Shown here: in pieces, positions 1 through 7,928 of the stretch
How the letters are laid out: the number at the start of each line of letters is the position of its first letter
Numbering within the stretch: position 1 is the stretch's first letter
NCBI GenBank assembly: GCA_910577295.1
Contig: CAJTLS010000003.1
Coordinates: forward strand, 73,640 to 137,639
Source: an uncultured Eubacterium sp.
GTDB lineage: Bacteria; Bacillota; Clostridia; Lachnospirales; Lachnospiraceae
Direction: 5' to 3'
Length of the DNA stretch: 64,000 nt
Notes under the pieces: generated by a model
The model's database searches: none
Told to the model about the DNA's origin: nothing
What the model saw: the letters and a program-made list of their open reading frames with translations, nothing else
Made by a program: the position numbers and the translations under genes

Positions 1-128
1 GTGGCTTTGTCATTAATTGCGGGCAGGCTACGGCGGATGACGTGAAACAGGTAATACATGACGTACAGCAGAAGGTGAACGAGCAGTTCGGTGTCTTACT
101 TGAACCGGAAGTGCGGATCATCAAATAA
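1..128 (+). CDS. murB: UDP-N-acetylenolpyruvoylglucosamine reductase, C-terminal end
   Basis: This is the 3' end of a gene cut by the window edge; the reading frame has codon starts at positions divisible by 3. The visible residues include GFVINCG near the start and LLEPEVRIIK at the stop, which match the C-terminal domain of MurB, the FAD enzyme that reduces UDP-GlcNAc-enolpyruvate to UDP-MurNAc in peptidoglycan synthesis. It lies 24 bp ahead of rapZ on the same strand. A murB-rapZ-whiA order is common in Clostridia, which supports the call from so short a piece. Most of the protein, including the FAD domain, is outside the window. Confidence 0.85.
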   Translation, partial: GFVINCGQATADDVKQVIHDVQQKVNEQFGVLLEPEVRIIK

Positions 129-152
129 CTGACAGAAAGTGAGGGATTCGGA

Positions 153-1046
153 TTGCAATTTGTAATCGTGACAGGAATGAGTGGGGCAGGACGGAGTTCT
201 GCGATGAAAATTTTAGAGGACGACGGTTATTTTTGTGTAGATAATCTTCCCGTATCCCTTTTGCCAACCTTTATACAGTTGACAGAAGATTCTAGTGAGC
301 AGATAGAACGTGTTGCACTTGGACTCGACATACGCGGCGGGCACCGCTCCTTAAAGGAGGCAGCCAATGTGTTAAAGAAGATGCGCGAAGGCGGGTATCG
401 CTTTGACATACTCTTTTTGGAAGCCTCTACGCCGGTGTTGGTGAAGCGCTATAAGGAGACGCGGCGCATGCACCCATTGGCGCAGGGCGGACGCATGGAC
501 AAGGCGATTGAAGATGAACGGGCGCTGCTGTCAGAGTTAAAGAAACAGGCGACCTATATAATAGATACAACGACTTTGTTGATTCGGGAATTAAAACAGG
601 AGATAGACCGTATCTTTGTCGAGGACGAGAAGTTTTGTAATTTTTATCTCACATTTGTTTCTTTCGGGTTTAAGTACGGGATACCATCCGATGCCGATTT
701 GGTATTTGACGTTCGTTTTTTGCCGAATCCCTTTTATATTGATGGTTTAAAACCCTTAACGGGAAACGACCGCGAAGTGTACGATTATGTAATGGACTCG
801 AATAAGGCGAAAGAGTTTTTAGCTAAAATGAAAGATATGCTTGATTTTCTCATTCCCAATTATATTGTGGAGGGGAAGACCCAGCTTGTCATTGCCATTG
901 GCTGTACCGGAGGGAAGCACCGCTCCGTGACACTGACCAATGCTATTTACGGAGAATTTGAAAATACGGAATATGGTTGCAAAAAAGAACATAGAGATAT
1001 AGAGAAGGATCGGTTACGGAATTTATGTCGTTCGCAGGAAAAATAA
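153..1046 (+). CDS. rapZ: RapZ/YvcJ-family nucleotide-binding protein
   Basis: The 297-residue product has an N-terminal P-loop (GMSGAGRS, about residues 8-15) and a conserved C-terminal part with GCTGGKHRSV near residue 250, the signature of the RapZ/YvcJ family. In E. coli RapZ is an RNase adaptor controlling GlmS through small RNAs. The Firmicute proteins bind and hydrolyse nucleotides, and their exact role is less clear. The start is TTG, chosen because a GAGGG Shine-Dalgarno lies about 10 bp upstream and the P-loop sits at the expected distance. It overlaps whiA by 22 bp, so the two are probably translationally coupled. The yvcK/glmR gene that separates them in Bacillus is absent here. 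Confidence 0.93.
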   Translation: MQFVIVTGMSGAGRSSAMKILEDDGYFCVDNLPVSLLPTFIQLTEDSSEQIERVALGLDIRGGHRSLKEAANVLKKMREGGYRFDILFLEASTPVLVKRYKETRRMHPLAQGGRMDKAIEDERALLSELKKQATYIIDTTTLLIRELKQEIDRIFVEDEKFCNFYLTFVSFGFKYGIPSDADLVFDVRFLPNPFYIDGLKPLTGNDREVYDYVMDSNKAKEFLAKMKDMLDFLIPNYIVEGKTQLVIAIGCTGGKHRSVTLTNAIYGEFENTEYGCKKEHRDIEKDRLRNLCRSQEK

Positions 1047-1951
1047 AAGAGGAGCTGCTCGAACAGACGGGGAAAGCGCAGCATTGCCAACTGGCAGAGT
1101 TAGCGGCGCTTTTTGCCTTTTGCGGGCAGATTATAACAGAACAAAATGGGATATATTATGTAAAGTTTGCAACGGAGAACTTGACAGTTGCAAAAAAATG
1201 CTATATCTTAATTAAGAGAGTTTTTCATATTGTGCCCGATATTGATTTATGTGGACAACATTCCTATGGTGTTTATTTATGGGAGGGGCAGGCAACAGAG
1301 GCCTTTATGGAACAAGTTCGAGTGATGGATGAAGCATTGCTTGTGGCTGATTGTCTGATTGACAGACAATGCTGTAAGCGTGCTTTTTTACGGGGGATTT
1401 TCCTTGCGGCAGGTTCTATTACTGACCCGCGCAGCGGATATCATCTGGAGCTGGTGGCAGGGAGTCTGGAGCGAGCAACTCGAATGAAGGAGATTATGGG
1501 TATTTTTGGTCTGCAAGCAAAGATTGTAGGGCGAAAAAAAAATTGTATTGTATATTTGAAAGAGGGAGCGTCTATCGTTGATTTTTTAAATGTGATAGGT
1601 GCGCATGTGGCGTTGATGGAATTTGAAAATGTCCGTATCTTAAAGGAGATGAGAAATTCCATTAACAGACAGGTTAATTGTGAGACGGCTAATATTAAAA
1701 AAACTGTTTCAGCAGCATCAAGGCAGACCGCAGACATTCAATATATTCACGATACCATTGGTATTGGGAGTCTTTCAGAGAATCTTTCACAGATTGCGAA
1801 ACTGCGATTGGAGAATCCGGAAGTGACACTGAAAGAATTGGGAGAGATGCTTGAGCCGCCAATCGGGAAGTCAGGGGTGAATCACCGATTGCGCAAATTG
1901 AGTGAAATCGCAAACGAATTGCGAAGACAGGATGGAGGAAAAGATGATTAA
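1025..1951 (+). CDS. whiA: DNA-binding protein WhiA
   Basis: The 308-residue product is a full-length WhiA. It has an N-terminal LAGLIDADG-like fold degenerated from homing endonucleases and a C-terminal helix-turn-helix part (about residues 220-300) containing LSENLSQIAKLRLENP and KSGVNHRLRKL. In Streptomyces WhiA activates sporulation septation genes with WhiB; in Bacillus it affects cell division and chromosome segregation. The ATG lies inside the end of rapZ with only a weak upstream ribosome-binding site, which fits coupled translation. The end overlaps the next start by 8 bp. Confidence 0.95.
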   Translation: MSFAGKIKEELLEQTGKAQHCQLAELAALFAFCGQIITEQNGIYYVKFATENLTVAKKCYILIKRVFHIVPDIDLCGQHSYGVYLWEGQATEAFMEQVRVMDEALLVADCLIDRQCCKRAFLRGIFLAAGSITDPRSGYHLELVAGSLERATRMKEIMGIFGLQAKIVGRKKNCIVYLKEGASIVDFLNVIGAHVALMEFENVRILKEMRNSINRQVNCETANIKKTVSAASRQTADIQYIHDTIGIGSLSENLSQIAKLRLENPEVTLKELGEMLEPPIGKSGVNHRLRKLSEIANELRRQDGGKDD

Positions 1952-2198
1952 GAAAAATATTGATGTCAGTTTAGGTGGAGATGAGACAAGACCAATCGCT
2001 ATGCTCGTTCAACTTGCGAGTCAGTTCAAAAGCAGGATTGAAATTCGTCAGGACAACATGGTAGTGAATGCTAAAAGTATCATGGGGATGATGACACTTG
2101 GTTTAGTGCAGGGCCAGAAACTGGAGATTGATGTTGAGGGGGAAGACGAAGAGAATGCGATGCTGGAAATGGAAAATTTTCTGACGCATAAAAATTAA
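1944..2198 (+). CDS. crh: HPr-like protein without the phospho-histidine (Crh-like)
   Basis: The 84-residue protein has the HPr fold signature, but the residue equivalent to catalytic His15 is Glu14 (GGDETRPIA instead of the usual GIHARPA). The regulatory serine is kept as Ser45 in NAKSIMGMM. Loss of His15 with retention of Ser46 defines Crh in Bacillus, a co-repressor that binds CcpA after phosphorylation by HPr kinase and cannot take part in sugar uptake. Bacillus Crh has Gln at this position, so Glu is a variation. The ATG was chosen for its GGAGG at 1934-1938; longer in-frame starts exist upstream within whiA. The position after whiA matches Bacillus crh. Confidence 0.85.
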   Translation: MIKKNIDVSLGGDETRPIAMLVQLASQFKSRIEIRQDNMVVNAKSIMGMMTLGLVQGQKLEIDVEGEDEENAMLEMENFLTHKN

Positions 2199-2295
2199 GA
2201 AGCAACATAGAACAGGGAGAGGCTGTCTTGTGAAACCAATTAAAGAGGTTAGGGTTCGCAAGGCGGCTTTTTCATTAACACAGAGTGAGGAAAAG

Positions 2296-5200
2296 ATGAA
2301 TTTTACACATTTACATGTTCATACGGAATACAGTCTTTTAGACGGTTCTAGTAAAATAGGAGAGTTAGTTAGTCATGCAAAGGAATTGGGCATGGATAGT
2401 CTGGCAATAACCGACCATGGCGTGATGTACGGGGTAATTGACTTTTACCGCGCGGCGAAACAGGCTGGCATTAATCCGGTCATTGGTTGTGAGATTTATG
2501 TGGCGCCAGGGTCGCGTTTTGACCGCGAGGCGGGGAACAACAGTGAAAATGAAAGCCGTTATCATCATCTCGTACTTCTGGCGGAAAATAATACGGGGTA
2601 TGCGAATCTGACGAAAATTGTCTCCCGTGGTTTTACGGAGGGATTTTACTATAAACCAAGAGTGGATTATGAAGTACTGGAGGAGTTTCATGAGGGAATT
2701 ATAGCGCTCAGCGCCTGTCTGGCCGGCGCCATCCCATCCTTTTTGCGCAGGGGCTTATATGAGGAAGCAAAAGAAGAAGCCGAAAAGCTGCGTGGCATCT
2801 TTGGCAAAGATAACTTCTTTTTGGAACTGCAAGACCACGGGATTCCGGAGCAGAAGACAGTCAATCAGGGATTGATGCGGCTGCACGGCGAAATGGGTAT
2901 CGAGTTGGTGGCGACCAATGACGTGCATTACATTTATGACAGCGACGCCGAGGCGCATGATATCCTGCTCTGTATCCAGACCGGAAAGAAAGTGAGCGAT
3001 GAAAACCGCATGCGTTATGAGGGCGGGCAGTACTATTTGAAATCGCCGGAGGAAATGGCGGCGCTGTTTCCTTATGCGTTAGAGGCTCTGGAGAATACGC
3101 ATAAGATATCCTCAAGGTGTCATGTAGAAATTGAGTTTGGCCAATATAAATTACCTCACTTTGATGTTCCCGATGGATATTCTGCCGACAGTTATTTGCG
3201 CGAACTTTGTGAAAAGGGACTGCGTGAACGCTATGGAGAGAAGGCGGAGAGTCTGCGCGAGCGTCTGGATTATGAGCTGGATACCATCGCTTCTATGGGA
3301 TTCGTCGACTATTTTCTTATTGTGTGGGACTTTATTAAATATGCAAAAGACCGTGGAATTCCCGTGGGGCCGGGGAGAGGTTCTGCGGCGGGAAGCATTG
3401 TGGCGTATTCTCTTAATATTACGGATATCATTGACCCGATTCATTATAATCTTTTGTTTGAGAGATTCTTAAATCCAGAGCGCGTTACCATGCCCGATAT
3501 TGATATTGACTTTTGTTATGAGAGAAGACAGGAAGTCATTGATTATGTCAATCAAAAATATGGGGACGACCATGTGGTACAGATTGTCACGTTTGGAACA
3601 ATGTCTGCCCGTATGGTAATTCGCGACGTGGGGCGTGTGCTGGATTTGCCATATGCTTATGTTGATACGGTGGCAAAGGCAATTCCCAATGAACTGGGGA
3701 TAACGATAACAAAGGCCCTGCAGATGAACAAAGAGCTGCGTACGATGTATGAGACGGAAGAGCAGACGAAAAAACTCATTGATATGTCGCTTCGTCTGGA
3801 GGGACTTCCACGCCATACTTCCGTTCATGCGGCGGGCGTCGTAATCAGTCCGAAACCGGTAGATGATTACGTTCCCCTGTCGAGAGCAGCAGATGGAAAT
3901 ATCACTACCCAGTATACAATGGTTACATTAGAGGAACTGGGACTTTTGAAAATGGACTTCCTTGGATTGCGCACGTTGACGGTGATTGATGACGCCATCA
4001 ACGGAGCATTTGACGTTCACGATATTCCTTACGATGACAAAGAAGTTTTTGCGATGATTAGCGCGGGGCATACCGAGGGCGTGTTCCAGTTGGAAAGCGC
4101 CGGTATGAAAAATTTTATGAAAGAACTGAAACCGCAAAATATGGAGGATATTCTGGCCGGTATTTCTCTCTACCGTCCGGGGCCGATGGATTTTATACCG
4201 AAATATATAGAGGGAAAAAATAACCGGAACAGTATCCGCTACGACTGTCCGGAGCTGGAGCCGATTTTATCGCCGACGTATGGATGTATCGTGTATCAGG
4301 AGCAGGTCATGCAGATTGTACGCGATTTGGCGGGATACAGTTACGGGCGAAGCGATTTAGTCCGCCGCGCCATGTCGAAGAAAAAAGCTTCCGTCATGGA
4401 GAGGGAAAAAAATAATTTTATTTATGGCAATGAGGAAGAGGGGGTTGACGGCTGTATCAAACGGGGAATACCCGAAGAGGCGGCGCGGAAAATATTCGAG
4501 GATATGACGGATTTTGCAAAATATGCTTTTAATAAATCTCATGCGGCAGCGTACGCCGTTGTTGCCTATCAGACGGCCTATTTGAAATGCCATTATCCGG
4601 TAGAGTTTATGGCGGCGCTTATGACGTCGTTTATGGAGCATACCGGAAAGATAACCGAATACATTATGAATTGCCGTCAACTGGGGCTTCAAATACTGCC
4701 GCCGGATATTAACGAGGGAGAGTATCGGTTTTCTCCACATAATGGCAATATCCGCTATGGACTGGCGGCGATAAAAGGAGTCGGCAAACCGGTCATTGAC
4801 GAAATTGTCAAAGAGCGTGAAGAGGGGGGAAAATACCGCTCCTTAAAAGATTTCTGTATGCGTCTTTCCGGCAAGTCTATCAATAAGAGAACAATGGAAA
4901 GTTTTATAAAGGCGGGAGCGTTAGATAGTTTACCGGGAACCCGGAAACAGAAAATGAGTATTTATATCAATATTCTTGATGGGGTGAATCAGGAAAAGAA
5001 ACATACGATGAGCGGGCAGATGTCGTTGTTTGATTTTGCGCCGCCGGAGGAGCAGAAAGAGTTGGAAGTGACGATGCCCGATGTCGGTGAATTTGACAAA
5101 GAAATGATTCTTGGTTTTGAAAAGGAAGTACTTGGTGTCTATATCAGCGGCCATCCGCTGGAAGAATATGTGACGTTGCTGGAAAAGAACATCACGCGCA

Positions 5201-5760
5201 AAACGTCGGAATTTATCGCGGCAGACGGCGAAGATATGCCAAAAGTAAAAGATGGGGAGAAAGCGGTTATCGGAGGTATGATAACGGCGAAAACGGTCAA
5301 AACTACTCGTACCAACAATTTAATGGCATTTCTTACAATAGAGGATTTGTACGGAACGGTAGAAGTGCTCGTCTTTCCGCGCGACTATGAGAAGTACCGC
5401 GCAGTTATGGAAGAGGAACGCAAAGTATTTATACAGGGACGGGTAACGGTCGAGGAGGATAAGCCTGCCAAGCTGATTTGCTCGAACGTAATCGACTTTG
5501 ACGATATGGAGAAGGAGTTGTGGATTCAGTTTAGGACAAAGGGAGAGTACAGAGAGAGAGAAGATGCTCTTTTTGCTTTGCTTGGCGATTATGACGGACG
5601 TGATGCTGTTCATATCTACCTCTCGGAAGAACACGCGAGAAAGCGATTGCCAAACAGCAGGAGCACAAAAGTTTGTTCTGAACTGCTTGTAAGATTGTAT
5701 GATATGTTCGGACACGATAATATAAAAGTTACACAAAAGAGTATTGAAAAAATTTTTTAG
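2296..5760 (+). CDS. dnaE: DNA polymerase III alpha subunit DnaE
   Basis: The 1,154-residue protein starts with the PHP domain (NFTHLHVHTEYSLLDGSS). It continues through the polymerase core, with GPGRGSAAGS and the metal-binding PDIDIDF motif near residues 375-425, and a helix-hairpin-helix region (AIKGVGKP). It ends with an OB-fold (around residues 1000-1090). DnaE-type polymerases in Firmicutes extend RNA primers during lagging-strand synthesis beside PolC. The ATG at 2296 has a GAGG 7 bp upstream and places the PHP motif at the usual N-terminus. A GTG at 2230 with a GGGAGAGG site would add 22 residues and cannot be excluded. It is followed by pfkA, as in other Firmicutes. Confidence 0.95.
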   Translation: MNFTHLHVHTEYSLLDGSSKIGELVSHAKELGMDSLAITDHGVMYGVIDFYRAAKQAGINPVIGCEIYVAPGSRFDREAGNNSENESRYHHLVLLAENNTGYANLTKIVSRGFTEGFYYKPRVDYEVLEEFHEGIIALSACLAGAIPSFLRRGLYEEAKEEAEKLRGIFGKDNFFLELQDHGIPEQKTVNQGLMRLHGEMGIELVATNDVHYIYDSDAEAHDILLCIQTGKKVSDENRMRYEGGQYYLKSPEEMAALFPYALEALENTHKISSRCHVEIEFGQYKLPHFDVPDGYSADSYLRELCEKGLRERYGEKAESLRERLDYELDTIASMGFVDYFLIVWDFIKYAKDRGIPVGPGRGSAAGSIVAYSLNITDIIDPIHYNLLFERFLNPERVTMPDIDIDFCYERRQEVIDYVNQKYGDDHVVQIVTFGTMSARMVIRDVGRVLDLPYAYVDTVAKAIPNELGITITKALQMNKELRTMYETEEQTKKLIDMSLRLEGLPRHTSVHAAGVVISPKPVDDYVPLSRAADGNITTQYTMVTLEELGLLKMDFLGLRTLTVIDDAINGAFDVHDIPYDDKEVFAMISAGHTEGVFQLESAGMKNFMKELKPQNMEDILAGISLYRPGPMDFIPKYIEGKNNRNSIRYDCPELEPILSPTYGCIVYQEQVMQIVRDLAGYSYGRSDLVRRAMSKKKASVMEREKNNFIYGNEEEGVDGCIKRGIPEEAARKIFEDMTDFAKYAFNKSHAAAYAVVAYQTAYLKCHYPVEFMAALMTSFMEHTGKITEYIMNCRQLGLQILPPDINEGEYRFSPHNGNIRYGLAAIKGVGKPVIDEIVKEREEGGKYRSLKDFCMRLSGKSINKRTMESFIKAGALDSLPGTRKQKMSIYINILDGVNQEKKHTMSGQMSLFDFAPPEEQKELEVTMPDVGEFDKEMILGFEKEVLGVYISGHPLEEYVTLLEKNITRKTSEFIAADGEDMPKVKDGEKAVIGGMITAKTVKTTRTNNLMAFLTIEDLYGTVEVLVFPRDYEKYRAVMEEERKVFIQGRVTVEEDKPAKLICSNVIDFDDMEKELWIQFRTKGEYREREDALFALLGDYDGRDAVHIYLSEEHARKRLPNSRSTKVCSELLVRLYDMFGHDNIKVTQKSIEKIF

Positions 5761-5861
5761 TCATAGTACAATGTGTAGTGATGCTGAGGTTAAAATGCCG
5801 TTTATATTTGCATGATAAGGCATTGTTATAGCGTCGTATGGATGAATGGAGGAAAATTTTT

Positions 5862-6839
5862 ATGGCAAAGAAGATAGAGAAGATCGGGGTATTGACAAGC
5901 GGCGGAGACGCACCGGGGATGAATGCAGCGATTCGCGCGGTAGTTCGCGCCGGTATTTCCAGTGGGTTAGAGGTAGTGGGAATCTGCAGAGGCTATGCAG
6001 GCCTTTTGGAAGAAGATATAATTGAAATGAATACGATGAGTGTTACGGATATAGTTCAGCGCGGCGGAACTATTTTGTATACTTCACGCTGCAAGGAGAT
6101 GACGACACCGGAAGGGCAAAAGAAAGCTGCTGATATATGCCGGAAACATGGAATTGATGGAATTGTCGTTATCGGCGGTGACGGCTCATTCCGCGGCGCC
6201 CAGAAGCTATCGGAAAACGGGATTAATACGATTGGGATACCGGGAACGATTGACTTGGATATTGCCTGTACAGAATACACGATTGGTTTTGATACCGCTT
6301 GCAATACAGCGATGGAGGCGATTGACAAAGTACGCGATACATCCGCTTCGCACGAGCGTTGCAGTATTATCGAAGTAATGGGACGCACGGCAGGCCATAT
6401 TGCTCTGTGGTGTGGTATTTCCAACGGTTCGGAGTATGTGTTGATTCCGGAACGGGCAAAAGAAGACGACGAGAAAGAGATTATTAAAAAAATATTGTCG
6501 AAGCGGCGCATTGGTAAAAAACATCATATTATTGTCAATGCAGAGGGAGTAGGAGACTCTCATGCGATGGCGAAAAGAATTGAGGAGGCGACCGGAATAG
6601 AGACACGCGCTACCGTTATCGGACATATTCAGCGTGGAGGAAATCCGACTTGCCGCGACCGTGTGTATGGTTCAGCCATGGGGGCGCACGCCGTTGACCT
6701 TTTGCTGGAGGGTCAGACGAATCGCGTAGTGGCGTATCGTGATGGTGAGATTTGTCATTATGACATCGACGAAGCATTGGCGATGTCAAAAGATATTGAC
6801 GTTCATTTGTATAGCATGACAAAGCGGTTGTCCCGTTAG
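5862..6839 (+). CDS. pfkA: ATP-dependent 6-phosphofructokinase
   Basis: The 325-residue product is a standard-length bacterial phosphofructokinase, converting fructose 6-phosphate to fructose 1,6-bisphosphate in glycolysis. It shows the nucleotide-binding LTSGGDAPGMNAAIR at the N-terminus and the GGDGS motif, whose Gly favours ATP over pyrophosphate. The catalytic segment reads PGTIDLDI and is followed by MGRTAGHIAL. The usual TIDND here is TIDLD; both aspartates are kept. The ATG at 5862 has GGAGG 9 bp upstream; an in-frame ATG at 5838 lacks one. It is the last gene of the dnaE cluster and is followed by a clear terminator. Confidence 0.95.
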   Translation: MAKKIEKIGVLTSGGDAPGMNAAIRAVVRAGISSGLEVVGICRGYAGLLEEDIIEMNTMSVTDIVQRGGTILYTSRCKEMTTPEGQKKAADICRKHGIDGIVVIGGDGSFRGAQKLSENGINTIGIPGTIDLDIACTEYTIGFDTACNTAMEAIDKVRDTSASHERCSIIEVMGRTAGHIALWCGISNGSEYVLIPERAKEDDEKEIIKKILSKRRIGKKHHIIVNAEGVGDSHAMAKRIEEATGIETRATVIGHIQRGGNPTCRDRVYGSAMGAHAVDLLLEGQTNRVVAYRDGEICHYDIDEALAMSKDIDVHLYSMTKRLSR

Positions 6840-6844
6840 ACAAA

Positions 6845-6891
6845 GAAAAAAACTTACAAATCATATGCATTACTGATTTGTAAGTTTTTTT
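6845..6891 (+). terminator. Rho-independent terminator after pfkA
   Basis: A long inverted repeat (arms with ACTTACAAATCA and TGATTTGTAAGT) is flanked by A and T runs, so it can work in both directions. It begins 5 bp after the pfkA stop and also sits downstream of the convergent small gene ending at 6921. Confidence 0.9.
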
Positions 6892-6920
6892 GACGTTTTG
6901 TGTGGAAAAGCTGTCGCTTT

Positions 6921-7172
6921 TCAGTCGTTTTCTTCCATTTCATCAGGAATATTTTCATCTTCATCCGGTTCATCACTTTCCGTATCCGGGGATAATGTTA
7001 CATAATCTCTGTCATCCTCATCATCTTCCTCGTAAAGGTCGTTATCAAAATCATCGTCATCATAGTCGTCTAAATAATCTTTCATTAAAATATTTTTGAA
7101 AAAATATAAAACTCCGGCTACTGCTGCCGCAACAGCGGTCAGACCAAGGAGAAATTTGAGTAATTTTTTCAT
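6921..7172 (-). CDS. Small membrane-anchored acidic protein, unknown function
   Basis: The 83-residue product has a lysine-rich start and one hydrophobic segment (about residues 5-25, LKFLLGLTAVAAAVAGVLYFF). The rest is almost entirely Asp/Glu, with more than 25 acidic residues and no predicted fold. It is likely anchored in the membrane with a disordered acidic tail in the cytoplasm. The ATG has an AAAGGATGG site. It is divergent from the basic H1-like gene at 7392, so an acidic and a basic low-complexity protein share one intergenic region. I do not recognise a named family. Confidence 0.7.
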   Translation of the reverse strand: MKKLLKFLLGLTAVAAAVAGVLYFFKNILMKDYLDDYDDDDFDNDLYEEDDEDDRDYVTLSPDTESDEPDEDENIPDEMEEND

Positions 7173-7325
7173 TGTAAAACCATCCTTTCTACTCTTATAA
7201 ATTAGTATGACCTAAGGGTTATAATATATTCCTATTTTACGAGAAAGAAAAAGAAAAGTAAAGTATTTTTAGTAAATCTGCCTATAATTTTTGCAATGTT
7301 CTATAAAATTTGTTAAGATTATTAC

Positions 7326-7354
7326 TTGTAAACCAAATTTAAAAGATGTATAAT
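7326..7354 (+). promoter_or_regulatory. Sigma-A type promoter for the H1-like gene
   Basis: TTGTAA at 7326-7331 and TATAAT at 7349-7354 are separated by 17 bp, with the start codon 38 bp downstream. The rest of the 219-bp divergent region is AT-rich and shows no other clear element. Confidence 0.65.
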
Positions 7355-7391
7355 TAAAATATACTATTGATAGAATTGATGGAGGTTCGTT

Positions 7392-7841
7392 ATGGCAGTA
7401 AGTAAGACAAGCAAAACAACGGCAGCTAAGGACACGACAAAAGACACTACAAAGGCAGCGGTGCAAACTACTTTAAAAGTAGAGGAGCCAAAGAAAACAG
7501 AAGCGCAAGAGCCAGCAAAACCGACGGCTGCAAAAACTCCGGCAAAGAGGACGACAAAGACAGCGGCGACAAAAACGGCAGCGAAGAAGACAACGACGAG
7601 GAAGACGACAGCAAGGAAAGCGACAGCTGATGTTAAGGCTGAATTATTTATTCAGTTCAACGGCATGGAGTATTCAGAGAAAGAGATTATGAAAAAAGTA
7701 ACTGCTGTATGGGAAGCAGAAGGGAAAAAAGCATCTGCCATGAAGAGAACCAAATTGTATGTAAAACCGGAAGACGGAAAAGCGTACTATGTAATTAATG
7801 AAGGTTTAAAAAATGGTTCTACGGGAGCAGTTGACTTATAA
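7392..7841 (+). CDS. Alanine/lysine/threonine-rich histone H1-like protein (DUF6465-like)
   Basis: The 149-residue protein has two parts. Residues 1-80 are a low-complexity, highly basic tail made of repeated KTTAAK, AAKKTTTRKTTARK-type units, like eukaryotic H1 or bacterial HU tails. Residues 82-149 form a compact domain (ELFIQFNGMEYSEKEIMKKV ...) of a type common in Lachnospiraceae, which I believe is DUF6465. No function is established as far as I know; nucleoid or nucleic-acid binding is inferred from the tail only. GGAGG lies just upstream of the ATG. It is transcribed alone and ends at a shared terminator. Confidence 0.75.
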   Translation: MAVSKTSKTTAAKDTTKDTTKAAVQTTLKVEEPKKTEAQEPAKPTAAKTPAKRTTKTAATKTAAKKTTTRKTTARKATADVKAELFIQFNGMEYSEKEIMKKVTAVWEAEGKKASAMKRTKLYVKPEDGKAYYVINEGLKNGSTGAVDL

Positions 7842-7872
7842 GAGGTTTTTTGCTCTTTCCGTGAAAAATGAG

Positions 7873-7927
7873 AAAATCCACTAATCAAATTCGACGGTTA
7901 AGCCGTCTGGATGTTTAGTGGATTTTT
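7873..7927. terminator. Bidirectional terminator between the H1-like gene and dinB
   Basis: The outer arms AAAATCCACTAA and TTAGTGGATTTTT enclose a second palindrome (GACGG/CCGTC). Both sides carry A/T runs, so the element can end the convergent genes from both directions. Confidence 0.85.
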
Positions 7928-7928
7928 G

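Noticed and set aside
4357..4740. Long antisense frames within dnaE, dnaK, whiA and other genes
   Set aside because: They lie opposite strongly conserved coding sequence, lack ribosome-binding sites and encode no recognisable protein.
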